DNA from: Meridianimarinicoccus zhengii
Lineage (GTDB): Bacteria; Pseudomonadota; Alphaproteobacteria; Rhodobacterales; Rhodobacteraceae
Direction: 5' to 3'
NCBI RefSeq assembly: GCF_003254465.1
Contig: NZ_QDFI01000003.1
Span: forward strand, 1-64,000
Length of the DNA stretch: 64,000 nucleotides
Numbering within the stretch: the stretch's first letter is position 1; each line of letters begins with the position of its first letter. The notes below the pieces were generated by a model. It was not told the DNA's origin. It worked only from the letters and a program-made list of their open reading frames with translations, and did not search any database. Both the position numbers and the translations under genes were made by a program. Positions 32,670 to 42,084 of the stretch are shown one piece after another.

Positions 32670-33611
32670 ATGAGCAGCTATTCCGTCACTGCTGCCAGCC
32701 CCGCGCAGAAATGGCTCGCCGGCACGCTGGTCATCGCCTACGCGCTCATCACGATCATGCCGCTTCTGTGGATCATCGCCACCGGGTTCAAGTCGCCCTC
32801 CGACGCCATCGCCTATCCGCCGAAAGTCACGTTCGAACCGACGCTGGAAGGTTACGTCAACCTCTTCACCACCCGCACCCGCGTGACCCCGGAAACGCTG
32901 GAACAACTGGGCGAACCGACCACGTGGTACGACCGCATCGTGCGCCAGTACGACATGGTCATCGCCGGGCCGTCCCGCTTCGGGGAACGCTTCCTCAACT
33001 CGGTCATCATCGGCTTCGGCTCGACCTTCCTGTCGGTCTTCCTCGGCACACTCGCGGCCTATGCATTCTCGCGCTTCAAGGTGCCGCTCAAGGACGACCT
33101 GCTGTTCTTCGTGTTGTCCACCCGGATGATGCCGCCCATCGCCGTCGCCATCCCGATCTTCCTGATGTTCCGCACGCTCGGGCTGTCCGACACCCATGCG
33201 GGCATGATCCTGCTCTACACGGCGGTGAACCTGTCGCTCGCCGTCTGGCTGCTGAAAGGCTTCATCGACGAGATTCCCCGCGAATACGAAGAGGCCGCGC
33301 TGATCGACGGCTACACGCGCTTCCAGGCGTTCTACAAGGTCGTGCTGCCGCAGGCCGCGACGGGCATCGCCTCCACCGCGATCTTCTGCCTGATCTTCGC
33401 GTGGAACGAATACGCCTTCGCGGTGCTGCTGACCTCGGGCAATGCGCAGACCGCGCCGCCCTTCATCCCGACCATCATCGGCGTGGGCGGGCAGGACTGG
33501 CCCGCCGTCGCCGCCGGGGCGACGATCTTCCTCGTGCCGGTGATGGTGTTCACGATCCTGCTGCGCAAGCACCTGCTGCGGGGGATCACCTTCGGGGCGG
33601 TGCGGAAATGA
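32670..33611 (+). CDS. ABC transporter permease (MalG/UgpE type)
   Basis: 313 residues with six hydrophobic segments and the EAA loop EYEEAALIDGYTRFQAFYKVVLPQAATG. It has an extended periplasmic loop after the first segment (residues ~45-110). GGAGG lies five bases before the ATG at 32670. Second permease of the sugar/polyol importer. The last 23 bases of the gene are repeated 102 bp downstream. Confidence 0.88.
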   Translation: MSSYSVTAASPAQKWLAGTLVIAYALITIMPLLWIIATGFKSPSDAIAYPPKVTFEPTLEGYVNLFTTRTRVTPETLEQLGEPTTWYDRIVRQYDMVIAGPSRFGERFLNSVIIGFGSTFLSVFLGTLAAYAFSRFKVPLKDDLLFFVLSTRMMPPIAVAIPIFLMFRTLGLSDTHAGMILLYTAVNLSLAVWLLKGFIDEIPREYEEAALIDGYTRFQAFYKVVLPQAATGIASTAIFCLIFAWNEYAFAVLLTSGNAQTAPPFIPTIIGVGGQDWPAVAAGATIFLVPVMVFTILLRKHLLRGITFGAVRK

Positions 33612-33713
33612 TCGCAACACGCGGCATCCCTGGGCTCTGCCCGTTCCGACCTGAAACGCGCCTCCGGAGCGTTTCCAAGTCGGTCTTCGTCCTTCGGGGC
33701 GGTGCGGAAATGA
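33589..33713 (+). repeat. 23-bp direct repeats flanking a hairpin-bearing 79-bp segment
   Basis: The final 23 bases of the permease gene (33589-33611, beginning CCTTCGGGGCGG) recur exactly at 33691-33713, including the stop codon. The 79 bases between contain an imperfect inverted repeat with arms CGACCTGAAACGC and GCGTTTCCAAGTCG. This is a local tandem-type duplication or the footprint of a small inserted palindromic element. Confidence 0.75.
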
Positions 33714-33743
33714 CGGGCCCCATGACCGATCCCGCGCCGACCA

Positions 33744-33787
33744 GAGTCATATGCGAGTCATATGCGAGTCATACGCGATTCATACAC
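33744..33787. repeat. Array of four 11-bp direct repeats (array 2)
   Basis: Four adjacent 11-mers: GAGTCATATGC twice, GAGTCATACGC, GATTCATACAC. The last unit differs from the last unit of array 1 at 16581-16624 by one base. It lies upstream of the small membrane protein and ATPase genes within the ABC importer locus. Confidence 0.88.
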
Positions 33788-33812
33788 CCGTTTTCCGCCG
33801 CCGGAGGCCCCC

Positions 33813-34001
33813 ATGCGTGACTTCCTCAGCGGCCTCGCCCGCCTCCGCCGCGGCCCGTGGGAAGCCGTCGCCTCCGCACTGATCGGGCTCGGCGTGGTGA
33901 TGCTCATGCAGCCCTTCGTGATGGTCGCCTACACCTATTCCTTCATCGTGACGCTGACCGGGACGGTGATGTTCCTCATCGTGTCCCACTTTCCCGAGTG
34001 A
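33813..34001 (+). CDS. Small membrane protein within ABC importer operon
   Basis: 62 residues with two hydrophobic segments (AVASALIGLGVVMLMQPFVMVA and FIVTLTGTVMFLIV) and a basic N-terminus. CCGGAGG precedes the ATG at 33813. It lies between the second permease and the ATPases, the place where glycerol-type importers (glpSTPQUV of rhizobia) also encode a small membrane protein, though the sequence is not clearly the same family. It may be an accessory subunit. Confidence 0.65.
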   Translation: MRDFLSGLARLRRGPWEAVASALIGLGVVMLMQPFVMVAYTYSFIVTLTGTVMFLIVSHFPE

Positions 34002-34004
34002 CCC

Positions 34005-35102
34005 ATGGCCCGTATTGAAATCAGGAACTTGCGCAAGGATTTCGGCAGTTTCAACGCCGTGAAATCCTCCAGCTTCGTGATCGAGGACGGCGAATTCTTC
34101 ATGCTGCTCGGCCCGTCCGGCTGCGGCAAGACCACCACGCTGCGGATGATCGCGGGGCTGGAGCTGCCCACCTCGGGCGAGATCCTGATCGACGGCGAGG
34201 AGGTCAGCCAGCGCCCCGCTTCCCAGCGCGACATCGCCTTCGTCTTCCAGATGTTCGCGCTCTACCCCCATATGAACGTCCGCCGCAATATCGCCTATCC
34301 GCTTGTTTCCCAAGGGCTTCCCAACGCGCAGGTCACGGCGAAGGTGGCCGAGGTCGCCCGCATCCTCGGGATCGAGGACATCCTCAACCGCCCCGTCGGT
34401 GGCCTGTCCGGCGGCGACCGGCAGCGCGTCGCCCTTGGCCGCGCCATCGTCCGCGACCCCAAGGCCTTCCTGATGGACGAACCCTTGGGCGCGCTCGACG
34501 CCGAATTCCGCGAACGCATGGCCGAGGAGTTGCGCGCGCTCCACGACCGCATGGGCGCCACCACCGTCTACGTCACCCATGACCAGCTCGAGGCGATGCA
34601 GATGGGCGACAAGATCGTCGTGATGAATCATGGGGTTGTGGAACAGTTCGGCGTCCCCCAGGACATCTATGACTGGCCCGCGTCGCTGTTCGTCGCCGAT
34701 TTCATCGGCTCGCCGCCCATGAACGTGCTGCGCTTCGACGGGGCCGTCTCGCCGGGTGACGGGGCCGTCACGCTGGGCGACGCCCGCTTCGACATCCCCG
34801 CCCTGCGCGAAGGGGCCAACGGCACGCTCGGGCTGGGCGTGCGGCCCGAACACATCCGGCTCGACGACGCCGCCCCCTATCGCGGGGTGGTGGAAGCCGT
34901 TGAATACCTTGGCACAACCCAGATCGTGACGCTGGACACGCCGCATGGCGAGATCAAGGCGCGCACGCCCTCCGACCAGCCCGTGCAGGCGGGTGCACGC
35001 ACCGGCATCGCGCTCGACCCGCGGCGGCTGAGCCTCTTCGACACCGCCACGGGCCGTGCGCTGCGCTCGGCCGGCAACGAAAGGGTGCTCGCCCATGGCT
35101 GA
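34005..35102 (+). CDS. ABC transporter ATP-binding protein 1 (MalK/UgpC type)
   Basis: 365 residues. Walker A GPSGCGKTT, signature LSGGDRQRVALGRAI, Walker B FLMDEPLGALDAE, switch His in YVTHDQLEAM, then a C-terminal OB-fold regulatory domain (LGVRPEHIRLD). It starts three bases after the small membrane protein stop. One of two ATPases, which suggests a heterodimeric motor as in GlpST. Confidence 0.92.
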   Translation: MARIEIRNLRKDFGSFNAVKSSSFVIEDGEFFMLLGPSGCGKTTTLRMIAGLELPTSGEILIDGEEVSQRPASQRDIAFVFQMFALYPHMNVRRNIAYPLVSQGLPNAQVTAKVAEVARILGIEDILNRPVGGLSGGDRQRVALGRAIVRDPKAFLMDEPLGALDAEFRERMAEELRALHDRMGATTVYVTHDQLEAMQMGDKIVVMNHGVVEQFGVPQDIYDWPASLFVADFIGSPPMNVLRFDGAVSPGDGAVTLGDARFDIPALREGANGTLGLGVRPEHIRLDDAAPYRGVVEAVEYLGTTQIVTLDTPHGEIKARTPSDQPVQAGARTGIALDPRRLSLFDTATGRALRSAGNERVLAHG

Positions 35103-36090
35103 AGTCACGCTGTCCCACATCACCAAGCGTTTCGTGCGCGAAACGGCCTTGTCCGACGTTTCGCTGACGATCCCCGATGGCAGTTTCGTCGTGCTGCTCG
35201 GCCCCACCGGCGCGGGCAAGACCACGACTCTGCGCCTCATCGCTGGGCTCGACCGGCCCGACGCGGGCGACATCACCATCGGCGGCGCGTCGGTGCTGGA
35301 TCTGACGCCCGCACAGCGCGACGTGGCGATGGTGTTCCAGCAATACTCGCTCTACCCGCACATGACCGTGCGCGAGAATCTCGCCTTCCCGCTCCGCTCC
35401 CCCGTCCTGCGCACGCCCGAGGATGAAATCACCCGCAAGATCGCCGAAGTGGCCGAGGTCCTGCACATCGCCCACAAACTCGACAACAAGGCGACGGCCC
35501 TGTCGGGCGGCGAGATGCAGCGGGTGTCGATCGGACGGGCACTGGTGCGCGACCCGCAGCTGTTTCTGATGGACGAACCGCTGTCATCGCTCGATGCGAA
35601 ACTCCGCTCAGATCTGCGGGTGGAGCTGAAACGCATCCACGCCGCCCTCGGCGCAACGCTCCTTTACGTGACCCACGACCAGATCGAGGCAATGACCATG
35701 GCGACGCATGTGGGCGTGCTGGATCGCGGGCGGCTGGTACAGTTCGGCCCCCCGCGCGAGATCTACGAGAACCCGGTGAACCTGACCGTGGCCGGGCGAC
35801 TCGGCCTGCCGCGGATCAACGCGCTGCCCGCGGACCTCTTTCCCGGCGCGCCCGCTGGGGCGGCGACAATCGGGCTTCGCCCGGAACACATCGTTCATGG
35901 CGAGGGACAGGCGGCGCAGGTCACACGCGTCGAACATCTGGGCGACCAGACGCGCCTGCACCTGTCCCTTGCCGGGCATGACATCGTCACCCTGACCGAC
36001 CCGCACACCGACCTTGCGTTGGGCGACAGCCTCGCCATCGCGCCCCGAAACCCGCTCTATTTCGCCGCCGACGGCGCCCGCATCGCCTGA
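35095..36090 (+). CDS. ABC transporter ATP-binding protein 2 (MalK/UgpC type)
   Basis: 331 residues. Walker A GPTGAGKTT, signature LSGGEMQRVSIGRAL, Walker B FLMDEPLSSLDAK, switch His in YVTHDQIEAM, and a shorter C-terminal domain (GLRPEHIVHGEG). Its ATG at 35095 lies eight bases inside ATPase 1, so the two are coupled. Two different ATPases in one importer are typical of the glycerol/polyol subclass. Confidence 0.92.
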   Translation: MAEVTLSHITKRFVRETALSDVSLTIPDGSFVVLLGPTGAGKTTTLRLIAGLDRPDAGDITIGGASVLDLTPAQRDVAMVFQQYSLYPHMTVRENLAFPLRSPVLRTPEDEITRKIAEVAEVLHIAHKLDNKATALSGGEMQRVSIGRALVRDPQLFLMDEPLSSLDAKLRSDLRVELKRIHAALGATLLYVTHDQIEAMTMATHVGVLDRGRLVQFGPPREIYENPVNLTVAGRLGLPRINALPADLFPGAPAGAATIGLRPEHIVHGEGQAAQVTRVEHLGDQTRLHLSLAGHDIVTLTDPHTDLALGDSLAIAPRNPLYFAADGARIA

Positions 36091-36106
36091 CCCGAAAGGA
36101 CCGACC

Positions 36107-37729
36107 ATGACCCAGTTCATCAACACCCGCGACACGGTCGTGACCGAGGCGATCGACGGGCTGCTGCGTGCCGCAGGCGGCAGGCTGGGGCGGCTGGACG
36201 GGTACCCGCACATCAAGGTCGTGCTGCGCACAGACTGGAACCGGGACCGCGTGGCGCTGGTATCGGGCGGCGGGTCCGGCCACGAACCGGCCCATGCGGG
36301 CTTCGTGGGGCAGGGGATGCTGGCGGCGGCGGTCTGTGGCGACGTGTTCGCCTCGCCCTCCGTGGATGCGGTTCTTGCGGGGATCCTCGCGGTGACCGGC
36401 CCGGCGGGCTGCCTGTTGATCGTCAAGAACTACACCGGCGACCGGCTGAACTTCGGGCTGGCGGCGGAACGGGCACGCGCCTTCGGGCTGAAGGTCGCCA
36501 TGGTCATCGTCGATGACGACGTGGCCCTGCCCGACCTGCCGCAGCCGCGCGGGGTGGCAGGCACGCTGCTGGTGCACAAGATCGCGGGCGCGCTGGCCGA
36601 GGACGGCGCGGATCTCGACACCGTCGCCGCCGCCGCGCAGGGCGTGATCGACGGGGTCGTGTCGCTGGGCATGTCGCTGTCGACCTGCACCCTGCCGGGC
36701 GCGGCACGCGAGGATCGCATCCCCGCGGGCATGGCCGAACTGGGCTTGGGCATCCATGGCGAGGCCGGGGTGGAACAGGTCCCCTTCGCCGATGCGCGCG
36801 GCGCGATGGGCATGGTCGCCGACCGCTTGGCCGGGCACCTGGACGCCGGGCCGCATGTGGCGCTTCTGAACAATCTCGGCGGGGCGACGCCGCTGGAAAT
36901 GTCGGTACTGGCCGAGGAACTGCTGGCCTCCGGCATCGGGACGCAGATCGAAAGCCTCGTGGGGCCGGGGGCGCTCATGACCTCGCTCGACATGCGCGGG
37001 TTTTCCGTGTCGCTCCTGCCGCTCGACGACGCCCGCCGTGCGGCGCTGGCCGCCCCGGTGGCGCCCGCCGCCTGGCCCGGCTGCAACCCGGTGAGTGCCG
37101 TGGACGTGCGGCCGCTGCCCGACGGGCTGGTGCCGATCAAGCCGATGCCGTCGGCCGATCCGGCCCGCCGGGCGTATCTGGCGAAATGCTGCTCGCTGTT
37201 CATGGGCATGGAATCCGACCTGAACGCGCTCGACGCGAAATCCGGCGATGGCGATACGGGTTCGACGCTGGCGGGCGCCGCGCGGGCGCTCGACGCGGCA
37301 CTCGACCGGCTGCCGCTGGCGGATCTCACGCAGCTCTACCGCGCCATCGGGCTGGAGCTGAGCCAGACCATGGGCGGCTCGTCCGGCGTGCTGCTGGCGA
37401 TCTTCTTCACCGCCGCGGGGGACGCTGCCGCCAGCGGGCACGGCCCCGTGGCGGCGCTGCGTGCGGGGCTCGACCGTGTGCAGCAGGTGGGTGGTGCAAA
37501 TCCCGGCGACCGGACCATGGTGGATGCGCTCATGCCCGCGCTCGATGCGCTCGACGATGGCTACGGGCCGGCAGCGGCGGCGGCGCGCGCGGGGGCGGAT
37601 CGCACCGCCACGATCACCCGGGCCAAGGCCGGGCGCGCCAGCTATGTCGGGGCGGACAAGCTTGCGGGCCACAACGATCCGGGCGCCGAAGCCGTCGCGC
37701 GCCTGTTCGAGATGCTCGCGGCGGGCTGA
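36107..37729 (+). CDS. DAK-family kinase (dihydroxyacetone kinase-like, DhaK-DhaL fusion)
   Basis: 540 residues. The DhaK-type domain has VSGGGSGHEPAHAG and the substrate-binding His217 (LGIHGEAGVEQ), to which a ketose binds covalently; the ATP-binding DhaL-type domain (from about residue 355) has DAKSGDGDTGSTLAGAA and MGGSSGVLLA. ATP-dependent enzymes of this fused form phosphorylate dihydroxyacetone, glyceraldehyde, erythrulose or apulose. It follows ATPase 2 by 16 bp and ends the locus, so it likely phosphorylates the imported or isomerised sugar. Confidence 0.88.
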   Translation: MTQFINTRDTVVTEAIDGLLRAAGGRLGRLDGYPHIKVVLRTDWNRDRVALVSGGGSGHEPAHAGFVGQGMLAAAVCGDVFASPSVDAVLAGILAVTGPAGCLLIVKNYTGDRLNFGLAAERARAFGLKVAMVIVDDDVALPDLPQPRGVAGTLLVHKIAGALAEDGADLDTVAAAAQGVIDGVVSLGMSLSTCTLPGAAREDRIPAGMAELGLGIHGEAGVEQVPFADARGAMGMVADRLAGHLDAGPHVALLNNLGGATPLEMSVLAEELLASGIGTQIESLVGPGALMTSLDMRGFSVSLLPLDDARRAALAAPVAPAAWPGCNPVSAVDVRPLPDGLVPIKPMPSADPARRAYLAKCCSLFMGMESDLNALDAKSGDGDTGSTLAGAARALDAALDRLPLADLTQLYRAIGLELSQTMGGSSGVLLAIFFTAAGDAAASGHGPVAALRAGLDRVQQVGGANPGDRTMVDALMPALDALDDGYGPAAAAARAGADRTATITRAKAGRASYVGADKLAGHNDPGAEAVARLFEMLAAG

Positions 37730-37833
37730 TCCGCCGCACGGTGTCCGCTTGACGGGCGGTCGTCCGCTGCGCTGCGGCGGGTGGACGTGCCATCCCGGCG
37801 CTGCTAGGCTTGTCCGGCATTCAGGGGACGGAC

Positions 37834-39771
37834 ATGACTTTTTCGAGTCTCGACAGGCATTTGCAGACGGCCCTTGTGTGGCTTCTGGCCCGTCCCCGGC
37901 CCCAGAAGCGGGCCATCCAGCTTTGCGCGGACGTCCTGATCCTGGCCGCGTGTTTCCTGCTTGCATTGTTCCTGCGACTGGAAAGCTGGAGCAGCGCGCT
38001 GACGCCGTCGGCCTGGGTGGTCTTCGGGATTTCCCTGCCTTTCTCGCTCGCGGTGTTCGTGCGGCTCGGGTTCTACCGTGCCGTCATCCGGTACATCAGC
38101 GCCCGCGCGTTCCGGGTGATCGCCATCGGCGTCGGCCTGTCGGCGCTGGTGATGTTCCTGTCGAGCCAGCTTCTGGGTCTCTGGCTGCCGCGGTCCGTCC
38201 CCTTCCTCTACGCGCTCCTCGCGCTTGTCAGCGTCGGCGCGATCCGCTTCGTGATGCGCGGGATCTACCGGTCCCATAACGGACGCGGGCGGCCCAATGT
38301 CCTGATCTACGGCGCGGGGGATTCGGGGCGGCAGTTGTTCCATTCGCTGCACCACAGCCGCGAATACCGGCCGGTCGGGTTCGTCGATGACGACCCGGCC
38401 CTGCGCAATGCCGTCGTCGGTGGTCTGTCCGTGTTCGGACGCGGCGACATCGCCCATTTGATCGACGAACTGGACGTGCAGGTCGTGCTGCTGGCCATTC
38501 CCAGCGCGTCGCGGGACGAGCGGGCGGAACTGATCGCCTTTCTGGAACCGCTTCCGGTGCGCGTCCAGACCATTCCGGGCCTTCTGGACCTGATCTCGGG
38601 CAAGGCATCCATCGGCGAGATCCGCGCGGTGTCGGTGGAGGATGTGCTCGGCCGCGACCCGGTGCCCCCGCAAGCCGACCTGATGGCCGCGAACATCGCC
38701 GGCAAGTCGGTGCTGGTGTCGGGCGCGGGCGGGTCCATCGGCAGCGAGTTGTGCCGTCAGATCCTCAACCAGGCCCCGGCCCGGCTGGTGCTTCTCGATA
38801 TCAGCGAATACGCGCTCTATGCCATCGAACATGAACTGGCCCCGCGCGCGGCGGCCGCGGGCGTGGACCTCGTGGCATTGATCGCCAATGCACAGGACCG
38901 GGCGCGCGCGGAATGGCTCATGCGCCGGTTCGGCGTCGACACGGTGTTCCACGCTGCCGCATACAAGCATGTGCCGCTGGTGGAACAGAACATGATCGCG
39001 GGCGTGCGCAACAACGTGTTCGGCACAATGGCCATGGCGGACGCGGCGCAGGCTGCGGGTGTGGGGGCCTTCATCCTTGTGTCGACCGACAAGGCGGTGC
39101 GCCCGACCAACGTGATGGGCGCGTCGAAACGGCTGGCCGAACTCGTCTGCCAGTCACGGGTCGATGGGCCGACACTGTTCTCCATGGTGCGCTTCGGGAA
39201 CGTGCTGGGGTCCTCCGGGTCGGTGATCCCGCTCTTTACCCGGCAGATCGCGGCGGGCGGGCCGGTCACGGTGACCCATCCCGACATCACCCGGTATTTC
39301 ATGACCATCCCCGAGGCGGCGCAACTGGTGATCCAGGCCGGGGCCATGGCGCGCGGTGGGGATGTGTTCCTGCTCGACATGGGTGATCCTGTGCGCATCG
39401 TCGATCTCGCGGCGCGGATGATTCGGCTGTCCGGGCTGGTGCCGGTGTTCGGTGATGCGGAACCGGCAACGGATGGCAGCGTGCCCATCGTGTTCACGTC
39501 CTTGCGACCCGGCGAGAAGCTTTACGAGGAATTGCTGATCGACCGTGATTGCGCAGAGACCTTGCATCCGCGCATCCTGACGGCCCGCGAGCGCAGTCTG
39601 ACCCCGGTGCAGCTTTCGGTCCATCTCGACGCTGTGGCGCGGGCCTGCGATGCCAACGATCTGGATGCCCTGCGCACGGCCCTGCGCATGGCACCCACGT
39701 TCTACGATCCGCGCGACGCGATCGCCGACTTGACCGGTCACGCCGAACGGGAACGCGCCGATGTGGCCTGA
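37834..39771 (+). CDS. Membrane-bound NDP-sugar 4,6-dehydratase/epimerase (PglF/WbpM/CapD-like)
   Basis: 645 residues. Four N-terminal membrane segments, a CoA-binding-like Rossmann region (NVLIYGAGDSGRQLF) and a C-terminal SDR domain (SVLVSGAGGSIGSELCRQIL) with STDKAVRPTNVMGASKR. The YxxxK motif of ordinary SDRs is replaced by MGASK, as in this family. It makes UDP-4-keto-6-deoxy sugars for surface polysaccharide. ATG at 37834 follows AGGGGAC. It opens the exopolysaccharide gene group. Confidence 0.88.
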   Translation: MTFSSLDRHLQTALVWLLARPRPQKRAIQLCADVLILAACFLLALFLRLESWSSALTPSAWVVFGISLPFSLAVFVRLGFYRAVIRYISARAFRVIAIGVGLSALVMFLSSQLLGLWLPRSVPFLYALLALVSVGAIRFVMRGIYRSHNGRGRPNVLIYGAGDSGRQLFHSLHHSREYRPVGFVDDDPALRNAVVGGLSVFGRGDIAHLIDELDVQVVLLAIPSASRDERAELIAFLEPLPVRVQTIPGLLDLISGKASIGEIRAVSVEDVLGRDPVPPQADLMAANIAGKSVLVSGAGGSIGSELCRQILNQAPARLVLLDISEYALYAIEHELAPRAAAAGVDLVALIANAQDRARAEWLMRRFGVDTVFHAAAYKHVPLVEQNMIAGVRNNVFGTMAMADAAQAAGVGAFILVSTDKAVRPTNVMGASKRLAELVCQSRVDGPTLFSMVRFGNVLGSSGSVIPLFTRQIAAGGPVTVTHPDITRYFMTIPEAAQLVIQAGAMARGGDVFLLDMGDPVRIVDLAARMIRLSGLVPVFGDAEPATDGSVPIVFTSLRPGEKLYEELLIDRDCAETLHPRILTARERSLTPVQLSVHLDAVARACDANDLDALRTALRMAPTFYDPRDAIADLTGHAERERADVA

Positions 39772-39906
39772 CGTGATGTGGCCGGAATGCAAGTGCGCCC
39801 AAACCACAGGCCCGCTGCATTTGCGTGTGACCATCATACCGGGTAAGCGAACACGATACCGTGCCGCCGCCAAGACGCACAGCCAGCCCATCGGAAACCC
39901 AGTCAC

Positions 39907-42057
39907 GTGAACCAGACGCGCTCTCTCAGTCCTCGTCCGTCGCCGATTACGGCGGTGCCGTCCGGGCAGGATCAAGTCAGGCCGGCCCCCGCGGCGGACA
40001 AGGATGACGAAATCGACCTGCTGGCGCTTCTGGCGACCCTCTGGCGGGGGAAGTGGTGGATCGCGCTCGTCACGTTTCTGGCCATGGGTGTCGGCGGTTA
40101 CTACGCCTTTATCGCGGCAACGCCGCTGTATACCGCCAGTGCCACGGTCGTGCTCGACAACCGCGAAGAGCAGGTCGTCGATCTTCAGAACGTCATGTCC
40201 GGTCTGTCGGGCGATCAGGCGACGGTGAATACCGAGGTCGAGGTGCTGCAATCGCGCGGGCTGGCGCGAAAGCTTGTGGACGAACTGTCCCTTCTCGACG
40301 ATCCCGAATTCAACGCGGCGCTGCGGCCAACCGCGCGGTTCTCGCTTGGAACAGTGCTCTCGTTTCTCGGCCTGTCGTCCCCGTCCGAACTGGACCCGCA
40401 GCAGACCCTCGACAAGACGATCGACAATGTCCTGGCGGCGACCTCCGTGTCCAATGTCCGGCAGAGCTACGTGTTCCGGGTGACCATGGTGACGGAATCG
40501 GCGCGCAAGTCCGCGCTGATGGCGAACACGCTGGCCGAAGTATACATCGAGGACCAGTTGGCGGTGAAATACGCCGCCACCGACGGCGCGGTGGAATGGC
40601 TCGCCAACCGTGTGAGCGAATTGAAGATCGAGGTGGAAGAGGCCGAGCAGGCGGTCAAGAACTTCAACGCCAGTACCGATCTCATCAGCCCCGAGGCGCT
40701 GGAGGCGCTCAACCGCCAGTCCAAGGACATCCGCGCCCGCATCGACGAAGCCGAACTCGCGCGGCTGGCGGCGCAGGACCGGCGCATCACGCTGACGGCG
40801 GTGCGGGATACCGGTGACCGGGTCGTCATGGCACAAACGGCCGACGATCCCACACTGACCCGCCTGGTGGATCTGCCCGACGGCGACGCGGCTTTCGACG
40901 CGCGCATGGACACGCTGATCCAGCGCGCGGCGCTGGACCGGGACCGGGCGGAGGCGCAGCGCCGCGCGCTGGAAGCGTCCCTTGAAAGCCTGAACACCCG
41001 TATCGAAGCCCAGTCCGAAGACCTCGTGCAGCTCCAGCAGCTGCGGCGGGAGGCCGAGGCGACGGCGACGATCTATACCTTCTTCCTCAATCGCCTCAAG
41101 GAAACCGAGGTCCAGCGCGGCATCCAGCAGCCGGACAGCTGCGTTCTGTCCGAAGCCGTGGTGCCGACCGCGGCATCCGCGCCGCGCAAGCCCTTGGTGC
41201 TGGCGCTGTCCATGATGCTGGGCCTGATGGCCGGTTCGGCGCTTGTCCTTGGCCGCGAGGCGATGCAGAACACGTTCCGCAGTTCCGAGGAACTGGCCGA
41301 AAGCTCGGGCATGCGTGTGCTGGGAACCATCCCCCGCATCCCGGCGCGCAAGCGGCGCATGGTCGTGGACTACATCCTGTCCAAGCCTGCCTCGAACGCG
41401 GCGGAAGCGATCCGGAACCTGCGCACGTCGCTCATGCTGTCGAACGTGGACGCGCCGCCGCAGGTCATCCTGTCCACGTCCTCGGTGCCGAGCGAGGGCA
41501 AGACGACCCTGTCCATCCTGCTTGCGCACAATCTCGCCGCCCTGGGCAAACGCGTGTTGCTGATCGAAGGCGACATGCGGCGGCGCGTGTTCAGCAGCTA
41601 TTTCGATATCGACAAGGAAGTTGGCCTTGTGGGTGTGCTCACGGGCGAAGTGCCGCTCGACCAGGCGGTCACGCATAACGCCGCCTTGGGAATCGATGTG
41701 CTGCACAGCGAGAAGCCCAACGCGAACGCGGCGGACCTGTATTCGTCCGACCGGTTCGCGGCGATGCTCGACGACATGCGCCACAGGTACGACGTGATCA
41801 TCGTCGACACGCCACCGGTTCTCGTGGTGCCAGATGCGCGCGTCGCCGCCCGCCACGTCGATGCGGTGGTCATGTCCGTGCGCTGGGACCATACCCACAA
41901 GGCGCAGGTGCGCGCCGCGCTCGAGATGTTCTCGAGCGTCGGGATCAAGGTGACGGGACTCGTTCTCGGACAGGTCGACCCCAAGGGGCTGAAGCGCTAT
42001 GGGTATGGCCAGTATGGCGGCTATGGTCAGTATTACGGTGGATATCACCAGAACTGA
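39907..42057 (+). CDS. Polysaccharide co-polymerase / tyrosine autokinase (Wzc/ExoP-like)
   Basis: 716 residues. Wzz-type chain-length domain with two membrane segments (about residues 46-66 and 425-443) and a long coiled-coil periplasmic part, then a cytoplasmic BY-kinase: Walker A STSSVPSEGKTT, Walker A' VLLIEGDMRR, Walker B VIIVDTPPV. The C-terminal tail is rich in Tyr (YGYGQYGGYGQYYGGY), the autophosphorylation cluster. It controls polymer length and export at the inner membrane. GTG at 39907 is used; no strong ribosome site is seen. Confidence 0.9.
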   Translation: MNQTRSLSPRPSPITAVPSGQDQVRPAPAADKDDEIDLLALLATLWRGKWWIALVTFLAMGVGGYYAFIAATPLYTASATVVLDNREEQVVDLQNVMSGLSGDQATVNTEVEVLQSRGLARKLVDELSLLDDPEFNAALRPTARFSLGTVLSFLGLSSPSELDPQQTLDKTIDNVLAATSVSNVRQSYVFRVTMVTESARKSALMANTLAEVYIEDQLAVKYAATDGAVEWLANRVSELKIEVEEAEQAVKNFNASTDLISPEALEALNRQSKDIRARIDEAELARLAAQDRRITLTAVRDTGDRVVMAQTADDPTLTRLVDLPDGDAAFDARMDTLIQRAALDRDRAEAQRRALEASLESLNTRIEAQSEDLVQLQQLRREAEATATIYTFFLNRLKETEVQRGIQQPDSCVLSEAVVPTAASAPRKPLVLALSMMLGLMAGSALVLGREAMQNTFRSSEELAESSGMRVLGTIPRIPARKRRMVVDYILSKPASNAAEAIRNLRTSLMLSNVDAPPQVILSTSSVPSEGKTTLSILLAHNLAALGKRVLLIEGDMRRRVFSSYFDIDKEVGLVGVLTGEVPLDQAVTHNAALGIDVLHSEKPNANAADLYSSDRFAAMLDDMRHRYDVIIVDTPPVLVVPDARVAARHVDAVVMSVRWDHTHKAQVRAALEMFSSVGIKVTGLVLGQVDPKGLKRYGYGQYGGYGQYYGGYHQN

Positions 42058-42084
42058 CCGCGACAGGGCTGACCAGAGGACAGG

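Noticed and set aside
16564-33812. CRISPR array at either 11-bp repeat cluster
   Set aside because: Units are contiguous 11-mers with no spacers and no cas genes are present.
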